Assembly (NCBI RefSeq): GCF_002114285.1
Contig: NZ_NEDJ01000024.1
Span: 1-47,119 of the forward strand
DNA: 47,119 nt
DNA from: Halorubrum ezzemoulense DSM 17463
GTDB taxonomy: Archaea > Halobacteriota > Halobacteria > Halobacteriales > Haloferacaceae
Reading direction: 5' to 3'
Shown here piece by piece: positions 35,031 through 42,692 of the stretch (position 1 is its first letter; the number at the start of each line of letters is the position of its first letter). The position numbers and the translations under genes are program-made. The notes beneath the pieces are model-generated. The model was not told the DNA's origin. It saw nothing but the letters and a program-made list of their open reading frames with translations, and ran no database searches.

Positions 35031-35795
35031 CTATTCGTAGACGCTCACGTCGTCGAATCGCCCCTCGTATGCGACGTTCGACGGGAGGGTCGGCTCGTTG
35101 CCGGAGAGGAACATTCGGTCGAGCTTCGTCCACGTGTTCTCGTAGCCGAGGTGCGCGAACTCCACGAGCCCGCGGAGCCGGTGGCCCAGTCCGCCGCGGT
35201 GGATCACCGTTCGGGGGCGTCGCTCGCGGAAGGCGTCGGCGACCGCCTCGGCGTCGTCGAGGTCGCCCTCGAAGGCCGTCCACGCCTCGCCGACCGTGCC
35301 GGAGAGGTGGGCGTACGAGGATCCGAACCCGGCGCAGCCGGTCTCCGTCGCGGTCCGGCGGGCGCGCGCGTTCTGGTGGGGGAGCAGCTTGGTGTTGTAC
35401 GTCTCGACCGCGTCGATCCGGGCGGCGTGCGCGTCGACTTCGGGTCGCGTGAGCGAGATAGTGGCGAACCCGGGGTGCGGGACGAGGACGGCCGCGTCCT
35501 GCCGCTCGAACTCGGCCATCGCTCCCTCGAAGGTGATGTAGTCGGGGACGGGATCGGAGAGTCCGAGGACAAGGAGGTGTCGCCGGTTCCCCCAGTCGCC
35601 GGTGAACACCTCGCGGGCGGGGACGACGGTCAGCTCGTCGTCGGTGTACCGGGCCGCACGCTCGCTGATCGTCGGGAGGCGCGTGAAGTGCGGCGCGTAC
35701 ACGAGCGCGTCGATGTCGCGCGCCTTCGCCCGGGCGACGACCTCGTCGTCGAGTATCTTGACGTGGGCGTCGACGCGCGTTCTCGATCGGGTCAC
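35031..35795 (-). CDS. PHP-domain phosphoesterase-like protein
   Basis: The 254-residue protein starts MTRSRTRVDAHVKILDDEV, where the DAH triad is the N-terminal metal motif. Further candidate metal His residues are in YAPHF, LVPHPGF and, near the C-terminal end, VIHRGGLGHR. The pattern fits the PHP superfamily (phosphoesterases and histidinol-phosphatase-like enzymes). I picked the GTG at 35795, the first codon compatible with the start of the fold; a TTG nine codons upstream is possible. Its 3' end is convergent with the YdjM-like gene, and its product is probably cytoplasmic. The substrate cannot be told. Confidence 0.78.
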   Translation of the reverse strand: MTRSRTRVDAHVKILDDEVVARAKARDIDALVYAPHFTRLPTISERAARYTDDELTVVPAREVFTGDWGNRRHLLVLGLSDPVPDYITFEGAMAEFERQDAAVLVPHPGFATISLTRPEVDAHAARIDAVETYNTKLLPHQNARARRTATETGCAGFGSSYAHLSGTVGEAWTAFEGDLDDAEAVADAFRERRPRTVIHRGGLGHRLRGLVEFAHLGYENTWTKLDRMFLSGNEPTLPSNVAYEGRFDDVSVYE

Positions 35796-35952
35796 GGTCG
35801 CACGGTCGTCGCGCCCGCGCAAATGGGTATCGTTCGACGACGACGGTGCCGCGACCGCGGGGGTGAACCCGCGGTGCCGACCCCCGTCGACCCCCCGGCG
35901 CGCCCGCGCCGAGTTGGGAAACCGTTAATCCCCCTCGGGCGAGAGTCCGGGT

Positions 35953-36252
35953 ATGGCCCCTCGCTGGACGTGCGGCATCGGCGACTGCGACGCCGCCTTC
36001 GACGACGTGGAGGCGGCGATCGTCCACCAGACGAACGACCACCAGCGCCACGAGTGTAAGGTGTGCGGCACGATCGTCCCCGACGGCTACTTCGCGATCC
36101 GGCACGCGTTCGACGAGCACACCCGCGCCGAGTTCGTCCGCGCGTACGACGCCGACTCGGCTGCGGTGCGCCGCCGCGAGGAGATCAAAGGCGAGGTCGA
36201 GTCCGAGGCGGACCTCCAGCAGGTCGTCGAACAGCTCGACCGAGGCGTCTGA
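35953..36252 (+). CDS. Protein with two tandem Cys2His2 zinc fingers
   Basis: The 99-residue protein has two clear fingers. Finger 1 is C7-x4-C12-x12-H25-x4-H30, and finger 2 is C35-x2-C38-x12-H51-x4-H56. The second matches the classical eukaryotic C2H2 spacing closely. Residues 57-99 form a charged helical tail. Classical fingers usually bind DNA, RNA or protein, and are uncommon in archaea. Haloarchaea have a small family of such proteins (DUF7565-like, from memory) of unknown role. It has its own ATG and is convergent with arginase, leaving only a 10-bp gap between the two stop codons. Confidence 0.82.
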   Translation: MAPRWTCGIGDCDAAFDDVEAAIVHQTNDHQRHECKVCGTIVPDGYFAIRHAFDEHTRAEFVRAYDADSAAVRRREEIKGEVESEADLQQVVEQLDRGV

Positions 36253-36262
36253 CCCCGGCCTC

Positions 36263-37171
36263 TCAGTACAAGACGCGCTTCCCGAACGCGCTCGCCGCCA
36301 GCTCAGTCGCGAGCTCAGCCGTCTCGTTGTGCTGGTCCAAGGTCGGGTTCACCTCGACGATCTCCATCGACCGGAGCGCGTCAGTCTCGTCGACGATCTC
36401 CATCGCGCTGTGCGCCTCGCGGTAGGTGACGCCGCCGCGGACGGGCGTCCCGACGCCGGGCGCGGCGTTGGGGTCGAGCCAGTCCAGATCGAGGCTGACG
36501 TGGATCCCGTCGACGCCCGCGGACGCGACCTCGAGCGCCTCCTCCGTGACCGCCGTGATCCCCCGCTCGTCGATGTCCGACATCGTGTACGCCGCGAAGC
36601 CGCGGTCGCGGATCAGCTCCGCCTCCGCCCCGTCGACCGAGCGGAGCCCGACCAAGGCGACGTTCTCCGGCGAGAGCCCCGGCGCGTTCGCCCACTCGGT
36701 GTCCGCGAACTCGCCGATCCCGAGGGCCGCCGCCAGGGGCATCCCGTGGACGTTGCCAGAGGGCGTCGTCGCGGGCGTGTTGAGGTCCGCGTGCGCGTCG
36801 AACCACACGGCGCCGACGTCCGCGTCGCGCGCGGACCCGGAGAGGCTCCCGATGGCGATGGAGTGGTCGCCGCCGAGCGCCAGCGGCACCTCGCCGTCGG
36901 CGAGCGTCGCGGCGACCTCGTCGCCGAGCCGCCGGCAGACCGCTTCCGTCTCGCGGATGAACTTCGCTTCCCCCTCGCTCGGCGCGTCCGCGTCCGGGTC
37001 GCGCTCCTCGGCCCGGGGGACGTGGAGGTCGCCCGCGTCGACGGTCTCGACGCCGGCGCCGGCGAGCTGGTCGGCGAGCCCGCCGTACCGGATCGCCGAC
37101 GGTCCCATGTCGACTCCGCGTCGGTTCGCCCCGTAGTCTGTCGGCGCGCCGATGATCCTGACCGTGGTCAT
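36263..37171 (-). CDS. rocF: Arginase
   Basis: The enzyme splits arginine to ornithine and urea, opening the arginine catabolic route. The 302-residue protein carries all expected manganese-binding motifs: GGDHSI with H103, WFDAHADLN with D125, H127 and D129, and SLDLDWLDP with D228 and D230. Its length matches bacterial-type arginase (rocF). No arginine transporter or ornithine aminotransferase is next to it here. The start is the ATG at 37171 (MTTVRIIGAPTDYG); longer in-frame extensions are shadow sequence. Agmatinase is a related family, but the motif set and length fit arginase better. Confidence 0.93.
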   Translation of the reverse strand: MTTVRIIGAPTDYGANRRGVDMGPSAIRYGGLADQLAGAGVETVDAGDLHVPRAEERDPDADAPSEGEAKFIRETEAVCRRLGDEVAATLADGEVPLALGGDHSIAIGSLSGSARDADVGAVWFDAHADLNTPATTPSGNVHGMPLAAALGIGEFADTEWANAPGLSPENVALVGLRSVDGAEAELIRDRGFAAYTMSDIDERGITAVTEEALEVASAGVDGIHVSLDLDWLDPNAAPGVGTPVRGGVTYREAHSAMEIVDETDALRSMEIVEVNPTLDQHNETAELATELAASAFGKRVLY

Positions 37172-37317
37172 ACCGGCTACGCGACGCCGCGGCGCTTGAA
37201 TGGTGGGGATCGGCGGCCGGGTCGAGCCGACGGGGCGGGATCCGCCCGACCGCGGTCCGAGCGAATCCGACCGACCGGATCGGACAGCGTTTTGCGCCCG
37301 GGCCGCCACGGACGCCC

Positions 37318-37536
37318 ATGAGCAGTCCCGATCCCCGCTCGGTCGACCCCGGCGACATCGAGCCGATCGGCGCGACCATCGCGGTCGCGTTCACCGGCGC
37401 GGCGATCGGGCTCGTCGGCGCCGGGGTCTCGTTCGTCGCCGTCGACTTCGGCGTCGCGCTGATCGGCGTCGGTGTCGTCGTCGCGCTGTCGAGCCCGCTC
37501 GCGTACGTGCGGATGAAGCGGCTACGCGGCGGGTGA
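37318..37536 (+). CDS. Small membrane protein with two helices
   Basis: The 72-residue protein has a polar N-terminus (MSSPDPRSVDPGDIEPIG) and two long hydrophobic stretches (about 18-38 and 40-62) with many Gly/Ala/Val residues, ending in MKRLRGG. It resembles small haloarchaeal membrane families of unknown role (DUF7470-like, from memory). The ATG at 37318 directly follows the divergent arginase promoter zone. Confidence 0.72.
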   Translation: MSSPDPRSVDPGDIEPIGATIAVAFTGAAIGLVGAGVSFVAVDFGVALIGVGVVVALSSPLAYVRMKRLRGG

Positions 37537-37585
37537 GCCGAACCGGCCCGAACCGACGGTCTCCGGCCGCCGAGACGATTCCACA

Positions 37586-37600
37586 CGATCGTTTATAAAT
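37586..37600 (+). promoter_or_regulatory. TATA promoter of the winged-helix gene
   Basis: The sequence cgatcgtttataaatg (spanning about 37585-37600) holds the TATA core tttataaa at about 37591-37598. It lies some 45-50 bp before the ATG at 37644, which predicts a leader of about 20-25 bases. The same 15-mer occurs near 11.82 kb. Confidence 0.55.
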
Positions 37601-37643
37601 GGGTTCCACCGCATTTAAGCGGGGGCGCGGTGTATTCCGCACC

Positions 37644-38177
37644 ATGTCATCGATCGAGCTCACTTCGAGCCAGAAAAGCATCCTCTCGGCCCTCATCAAC
37701 CTGTACGGGGAACGAGAGGACGCCGTGAAAGGCGAGGCGATCGCCGAGGAAGTCGACCGCAACCCCGGGACGATCCGGAACCAGATGCAGAGCCTCAAGG
37801 CCCTCCAGTTGGTCGAGGGGGTACCCGGCCCGAAGGGCGGCTACAAACCCACCTCGAACGCGTACGAGGCGCTCGACATCCAGCGCATGGACGAGCCCGC
37901 GAACGTCCCGATCTACCACGAGAGCGAGGAGGTCGAGGGGGTCAACGTCGACGGGATCGACCTCTCCAGCGTCCACCACCCCGAGCTGTGCCGCGCCGAG
38001 ATCCACGTTCAGGGTTCGGTCCGCGACTTCCACGAGGGCGACAGCGTCGCCGTGGGGCCGACGCCGCTCTCCAAGCTCGTCATTGACGGGACGGTCGACG
38101 GGAAAGACGACACCGCGAACATTCTCATCTTGCGGATCGACGATATGCGAGCCCCCGACGAGCCGGCCGAACACTGA
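37644..38177 (+). CDS. Winged-helix transcription regulator (Rrf2/TrmB-like DNA-binding domain)
   Basis: The 177-residue protein starts with a helix-turn-helix of about 65 residues (MSSIELTSSQKSILSALINL, then AEEVDRNPGTIRNQMQSLKAL) followed by a wing (VPGPKGGYKPTSNAYEAL). The C-terminal half, from about residue 85, has a beta-rich domain with conserved-looking VHHPELCRAEIHVQGSVRDF and ends in an acidic tail. The C-terminal domain may bind a small ligand. The family is widely annotated as Rrf2-like in haloarchaea without proven targets. It has its own strong TATA box. The neighbouring NADH dehydrogenase-like gene is on the other strand and convergent. Confidence 0.82.
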   Translation: MSSIELTSSQKSILSALINLYGEREDAVKGEAIAEEVDRNPGTIRNQMQSLKALQLVEGVPGPKGGYKPTSNAYEALDIQRMDEPANVPIYHESEEVEGVNVDGIDLSSVHHPELCRAEIHVQGSVRDFHEGDSVAVGPTPLSKLVIDGTVDGKDDTANILILRIDDMRAPDEPAEH

Positions 38178-38302
38178 CTGCGAGAGCCGCTGTTTCGTTG
38201 CGCCGTGGAGGTCGTTCGACGGAGAACAGCGTTTGAGTCGTCGCCGACCCGAGCCGAGGATCGAAAGCCGAGAGTCGCGTCGCTACCGCGCGTCGGCCGA
38301 TC

Positions 38303-39484
38303 TCACATGTCGCCGAACGCGCTGACGCCGCGGCTCGCGGAGGAGACCTTGGCGATCCAGCGCGTGGCGATGCCCTTCTTCAGCAGCTTCGCGGGCGTGC
38401 CGCCGAACGTCTTGATCGGCATCCCCATCACGTCGTGAGCGACCGCCTCCTCACCGACCGAGATGACCGTCCCCTTGTCCTCGTGGGTCCACGAGCGGAG
38501 CGGCGCGCCGCGGGCGGCGCGGGCGAGGTTCGCGCCCGCGACCTCCGCGGCCTGCCAGGCGGCCTGCGCGGTCGGCGGGGCCACGTCGTCGTCGCCCTGC
38601 TCGACGAGGGCGGTGTCGCCGATGGCGAACACGCGGTCGTCGCTGGTGCTGAAGTCGGAGCCGGCGTGGACGCGGTTCGAGCGGTCGTCCTTCTCGACCT
38701 CGACGTTGCCCAGTTCGGGCTGGCCCGTGATGCCGCCGGTCCAGATCAGCACGTCGTAGCCGAGCTCTTCCGGCTCCTCGTCCTCGCCGCCACCGAGGTA
38801 GACAGCCCCCTCGTCGGCCTCCGAGATGAAGTCGCCGGTGAGGATCTCGATGTCGGCGTCCTCCAGCCGCTGGCGGAGCGCCCCCTGGATCTGCGGGTCG
38901 TTGCCGGGGAACACCTCGTCGAGCCCCTCGACCAGTTTGATCTCGAGCGGGGCGCGGTGCTTGTCGCGGTACTCGGCGATCTCACCGGCCGTCTGGATGC
39001 CGGAGAGGCCGGCGCCGCCGACGACGACCTGCGCCGGGTCCGAGCGGGTCGCGTCGGCGGCCGCCTCGCGGACGTCCTCGTGGATCGCCTTCGCGTCGTC
39101 GAGCCCCTTCAGCTGGTGGGCGTTCTCCTTCAGCCCCTCGATGCCGAAGAAGGCGGTCGTGGAGCCGACCGCGAGGAGGAGGTAGTCGTAGTCGACGGTC
39201 GTGCCGTCGTCGGTCTCGACGGCGCGCTCGTCGGTGTCGACGTCGACGACCCGGCCCTGGACGAAGTCGGACTCGGGGGACTTGATCTCGTCGACGGGGA
39301 TCGTGATCTTGTCTTCGACCGCGGGGTTCCGGATCGCGCGGTGGGCCTCGTGGAGAACGAGGTGGTAGTCGTGTTCCGAGATCCACGTGAGCTCGGCCTC
39401 GCCCTCGCCGACCTCGTCTTCGAACGCCTTCACCGCCCCTGCGCCGGCGTACCCGGAGCCGACGACCACGACCTGTGTACTCAT
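38303..39484 (-). CDS. Type II NADH dehydrogenase-like flavoprotein
   Basis: The 393-residue protein has the two Rossmann motifs of the pyridine nucleotide-disulfide oxidoreductase fold: VVGSGYAGAGAV near the N-terminus for FAD and VVVGGAGLSGIQTAGE near residue 160 for NAD(H). The FAD-contacting IGDTALV is in the C-terminal third, and a C-terminal basic amphipathic helix (KKGIATRWIAKVSSASRG) could dock to the membrane. It would pass electrons from NADH to quinone, without proton pumping. Sulfide:quinone reductase is a related alternative, but the catalytic cysteine pattern of that family is absent. The ATG at 39484 begins MSTQVVVVGSGYAG. Confidence 0.87.
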   Translation of the reverse strand: MSTQVVVVGSGYAGAGAVKAFEDEVGEGEAELTWISEHDYHLVLHEAHRAIRNPAVEDKITIPVDEIKSPESDFVQGRVVDVDTDERAVETDDGTTVDYDYLLLAVGSTTAFFGIEGLKENAHQLKGLDDAKAIHEDVREAAADATRSDPAQVVVGGAGLSGIQTAGEIAEYRDKHRAPLEIKLVEGLDEVFPGNDPQIQGALRQRLEDADIEILTGDFISEADEGAVYLGGGEDEEPEELGYDVLIWTGGITGQPELGNVEVEKDDRSNRVHAGSDFSTSDDRVFAIGDTALVEQGDDDVAPPTAQAAWQAAEVAGANLARAARGAPLRSWTHEDKGTVISVGEEAVAHDVMGMPIKTFGGTPAKLLKKGIATRWIAKVSSASRGVSAFGDM

Positions 39485-39567
39485 GCCTGCCGCTCCGCGG
39501 TCCGTGGGTAAAGTCGCTTTGGAACGCCCGCGCTCGGCAGCGAGCAGCGTGACGGCCGGAGCGCCCG

Positions 39568-40386
39568 CTACAGCGAGAGGCCGGCGTGCCAGCGGTCCGC
39601 GCCCGCCTCGCGTTTCACCTCGTCCATCCGCGTGAGGAGCTTCACCGCGAGGCTCGCGGTCTCGGCCGCGCGCGACTCGCCCTCGGTCCGGAACTCGCCG
39701 GTCACGCGGTTTGCGTACACCGAACAGACCGCGCCGGCGCGGAGCCCGTACACGTTCGCGACCGTGAGGATGGCCGACGCCTCCATCTCGATGTTCTTCA
39801 CGTTCGCGTCCTGAAGCTCCGCGACGAGCTCGTCGGAGCCGGCGGCCTCGAACCCCTCGAACCCGGGTCGCCCCTGTCCGGCGTAGAAGGAGTCGGCGCT
39901 CATCGTGACGCCCGTGTGGTAGTCGTGACCGAGCCGCTCGGCGGCCGCGACCAGGGCGGAGACCACCTCGCCGTCGGCGCTCGCCGGGTAGTCCTCGCGC
40001 ACGTACTCGTCGCTCGTCCCCTCCTGCCGGACGCCGCCGGTGGTGATGACGAGGTCGCCGACGTCCATCTCCGGCTGGATCGCGCCGCAGGAGCCGACGC
40101 GGATGAACGTGTCGACGCCGACGCGCGCGAGCTCTTCGACGGCGATGGCGGCCGAGGGGGAGCCGATCCCGGTTGAGGTGACCGAGATCGGGGCGCCGTC
40201 GTAGCTGCCGGTCGCGGTGCGGTACTCGCGGTGGCGCGCGACCTCCTCGTGGTCGCCCCACAGCGCGGTGATCTTGTCGACGCGCTCGGGGTTACCGGGA
40301 AGGAGGACCGCGTCCGCGACGTCGTCGGGCGCGGCCTCGACGTGGTATCCGGCCTCGTCGTTGGGGTCCTCGCTGTCGTCGGTCAT
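39568..40386 (-). CDS. Nucleoside phosphorylase (uridine phosphorylase-like)
   Basis: The 272-residue protein matches NP-I family phosphorylases: the start VEAAPDDVADAVLLPGNPERV, the phosphate-binding GSCGAIQPEM, and the nucleoside-binding NIEMEASAILTVANVYG. It would split uridine (or purine nucleosides) with phosphate to a base and ribose 1-phosphate. A cytidine deaminase gene is directly upstream on the same strand, so cytidine would be converted to uridine and then cleaved, which favours uridine as substrate. In archaea ribose 1-phosphate can enter the ribose-bisphosphate pathway. The ATG at 40386 fits the family start. Confidence 0.88.
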   Translation of the reverse strand: MTDDSEDPNDEAGYHVEAAPDDVADAVLLPGNPERVDKITALWGDHEEVARHREYRTATGSYDGAPISVTSTGIGSPSAAIAVEELARVGVDTFIRVGSCGAIQPEMDVGDLVITTGGVRQEGTSDEYVREDYPASADGEVVSALVAAAERLGHDYHTGVTMSADSFYAGQGRPGFEGFEAAGSDELVAELQDANVKNIEMEASAILTVANVYGLRAGAVCSVYANRVTGEFRTEGESRAAETASLAVKLLTRMDEVKREAGADRWHAGLSL

Positions 40387-40453
40387 GTCTCCGCCCTTCG
40401 GCGAGCCGTTTAAAAGTAGTTCCGTCTCGGCCGGACGGGTCTCCCGCCGATCT

Positions 40454-40501
40454 AGTCCTCTCTCGCGTCGGTCCTCCCTCGCGTCAGTCCTCTCTCGCGT
40501 C
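40454..40501. repeat. Three tandem 16-bp copies across the cdd stop
   Basis: The units agtcctctctcgcgtc (40454-40469), ggtcctccctcgcgtc (40470-40485) and agtcctctctcgcgtc (40486-40501) are in tandem. The third overlaps the last codons of cytidine deaminase, and its stop (40484-40486) falls on the junction of units 2 and 3. This is the second case in the window of a duplicated gene end. Confidence 0.85.
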
Positions 40502-40888
40502 GTCGAGCGTGCCCTCGTTGATCGTGTTCGGGAGCAGTTCCCCGAGCGTGTACTCCGTGACCGCGTCGTCGCCCTCGTCGCAGGCGACGACGAGGTCGTC
40601 GGCCGCGAACTCCGCGAGCGTCTGCCGGCACATCCCGCAGGGGGTGACCCCGTCGCGGACGCCCGACGAGACCGCGATCCGGTCGAACTCGCGGTGCCCG
40701 TTCTTCACCGCCTCCGCGAGCGCAACCTCCTCGGCGTGGAGGCTGTTGGAGTAGTTCGCGTTCTCGATGTTACAGCCGGTGTAGACGGTGCCGTCGGCGG
40801 TCCGGAGCGCGGCGCCGACGCGGTACTCGGAGTAGGGGACGTGGGCGGCGTCGAGGGCTTCGCGCGCCGCGGCGATCAGCTCGTCCAT
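40484..40888 (-). CDS. cdd: Cytidine deaminase
   Basis: The enzyme converts cytidine to uridine and ammonia. The 134-residue protein has zinc and catalytic residues H51 and E53 in LHAEEV, and C84 and C87 in PCGMCRQ; the His ligand in place of the more usual Cys resembles the E. coli type. Its length suits a homotetramer, as in bacterial short forms. It lies upstream of the nucleoside phosphorylase on the same strand, with about 97 bp between, making a pyrimidine nucleoside salvage pair. The last codons fall inside a tandem repeat (D-A-R-E-D). Confidence 0.93.
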   Translation of the reverse strand: MDELIAAAREALDAAHVPYSEYRVGAALRTADGTVYTGCNIENANYSNSLHAEEVALAEAVKNGHREFDRIAVSSGVRDGVTPCGMCRQTLAEFAADDLVVACDEGDDAVTEYTLGELLPNTINEGTLDDARED

Positions 40889-40975
40889 ACGGCCGCGTGA
40901 CGCGGCGGACCGATAACTGTACTGTGTCGCGGTCGCGCCGTCCGGCTCCCGCGTCGCCGGGCGTCCACGGGGCGG

Positions 40976-42583
40976 TCACTCCCCGTCCGTCCACGCCGAG
41001 AAGCCGCCGTCGATGAGGGCGTCGGCCTGCTGGCGGATGTACTCGCGCTGGGTGTCGACCACCGCGGTCGCGAAGTCGTCGCCGTCGTCGAGTCGGGCGC
41101 GGACGCGGTCCCGCTTCCAGCTCGCCGGAGTCGTGCGGTTCGCGACGCGCCACCGCAGCGGCGCGATCCATTTCGCGGCCTCGTCGTCCGCGCAGCCGGC
41201 GGTCCGGAGCCCGGCCTCCGCGTGATCGAGGAGGTCCGCGTACATCGCGTCCGAGTCGGTCGTCCGGTGGCCGTCGCGGTCGATCCACTCCATGTCGGCG
41301 TCGAGCCCGTCGGCGACGGCGGCGTAGAAGTTGTCGCGCGCGGTCTCCCACTCGAGGCCGATGACGGGGTGTTCGTGCTGGGCGAGCGCCTGCATCAGCC
41401 CGGCGAAGGCCGCCTGAAACGCGATGGAGTCGCGGACCGTGGGCTGGCCGGGGATCGGCCGGAACTCGATCCGGGCGTTCGCGGCCGAGCGGCTCGCCCC
41501 CTCGAAGACGGGGCGAACCCAACGCCAGTAGCTGCCGTGTTTCGTCCGGAACGTCGCGAAGTCGTCGTCGAAGCGATCGCTGCCGCCCGGGTCCGGCATC
41601 GGGATGAGCGTCTCGTCGGCCGCGATGCGGTCGACCGCTGTCTCGACGTCGCGGAACTCCCGGGGGAACCGGACCTTGTCGGCGTCGGTCCGCGCGTTGA
41701 GGACGGACTCGAAGACGTGGACCCGGTTCTCTGTCGCCCCCTCGGCGAGGACACGCTCGCCGTCCCAGCCGTCGTCGTACAGCGCCGGCGGGAAGAACGG
41801 CGAGTTGACGCCGAGCGCCAGCAGGGGGCCGGCGATCCGAAGCGCGTACCGGAAGTGCCGCGGCAGCGTCTCGGCGTGCGCCACCTGATAGTGGGGCTGG
41901 ATCGACGTGATGAGGCTCTCGGGCATCACCGTCTCCGCCGCCAGCGACACGCCCGGCGCGTCGAGGGTGACGACCGGCTCTTCCTCGGCGTCGGTCGCGG
42001 CGCCCCCGTTCGCGTCGGTGGCGTTCAGGTCGTCTCGGCGCGAGTTCGCCATCGCGTGGTACCGGACCGCGTCGCTCATGTTGACCGCGACCACCACGCC
42101 GTCGACAGCGACGCTGTCGGTGAGGTATCCCTCCGCGGTCTCGCCCGCCGGCGGGATAGTCCAGAGGCCGTCGGAGACGAGGCGCATCCCCTCGACGCCC
42201 GCGGTGTTCTCTGCGGCCTCCAGTCGGGCGCGGACCTCGGCGAGCTGGGCGCGGAGCCCGTGGTCGGAGAGGGGCTGCGGGCTCGTGGACATCTCGGCGT
42301 TGTGGAGCCCCAGCTCCTTCTCGAAGCCCATCAGCTCCAAGAGGCGGCGCGGCACGCGCATCAGCGCGTACTCGCCGGCCCGGGACTCCTCGCTCCACCG
42401 GCCGTCGCCGACCGCGTAGAACTCGTACTCGAAGCCGACGATCGACTGGTGGTTGTCGAAGGAGCCGTCGCGTAGCTCCTGTTTGACGATCTCGGCCTCC
42501 TCGGCCGCGCGCTCGGCGAACGCCTCGGCGTCGACCGAAAGCGCCTCCCGGACCCCGTCGGCCAGCGCGGACTCGGTGGTCAT
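40976..42583 (-). CDS. GCS2-superfamily glutamate-cysteine ligase-like protein
   Basis: The 535-residue protein has the GCS2 ATP-dependent amine ligase pattern: VGFEYEFYAV near residue 50 (a metal-binding Glu pair), ELGLHNAEMSTSPQPLSD near 90-107, and RIEFRPIPGQPTVRDSIAFQ about 370-390. Haloarchaea use gamma-glutamylcysteine as their main thiol, but the enzyme known for that is a shorter paralog (GshA, about 360 residues, from memory). This larger protein belongs to a separate uncharacterised group, so the substrates are unknown. The ATG at 42583 starts MTTESALADGVREAL. It faces no clear operon partner. Confidence 0.75.
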   Translation of the reverse strand: MTTESALADGVREALSVDAEAFAERAAEEAEIVKQELRDGSFDNHQSIVGFEYEFYAVGDGRWSEESRAGEYALMRVPRRLLELMGFEKELGLHNAEMSTSPQPLSDHGLRAQLAEVRARLEAAENTAGVEGMRLVSDGLWTIPPAGETAEGYLTDSVAVDGVVVAVNMSDAVRYHAMANSRRDDLNATDANGGAATDAEEEPVVTLDAPGVSLAAETVMPESLITSIQPHYQVAHAETLPRHFRYALRIAGPLLALGVNSPFFPPALYDDGWDGERVLAEGATENRVHVFESVLNARTDADKVRFPREFRDVETAVDRIAADETLIPMPDPGGSDRFDDDFATFRTKHGSYWRWVRPVFEGASRSAANARIEFRPIPGQPTVRDSIAFQAAFAGLMQALAQHEHPVIGLEWETARDNFYAAVADGLDADMEWIDRDGHRTTDSDAMYADLLDHAEAGLRTAGCADDEAAKWIAPLRWRVANRTTPASWKRDRVRARLDDGDDFATAVVDTQREYIRQQADALIDGGFSAWTDGE

Positions 42584-42692
42584 GCGACCGGGGAAGGACG
42601 CGGCGGAGTAAAAAGGCCACCGGCCGAGAGGTTCGCGCCGTCCGGTTCGGCAATCAGTCCGTCAGATTCGGGTCTCCGTCCGCCCGGTCCGA

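Noticed and set aside
40976-42583. Calling this gene gshA
   Set aside because: The length and context differ from the characterised haloarchaeal enzyme, so a gene symbol would claim more than the sequence shows.
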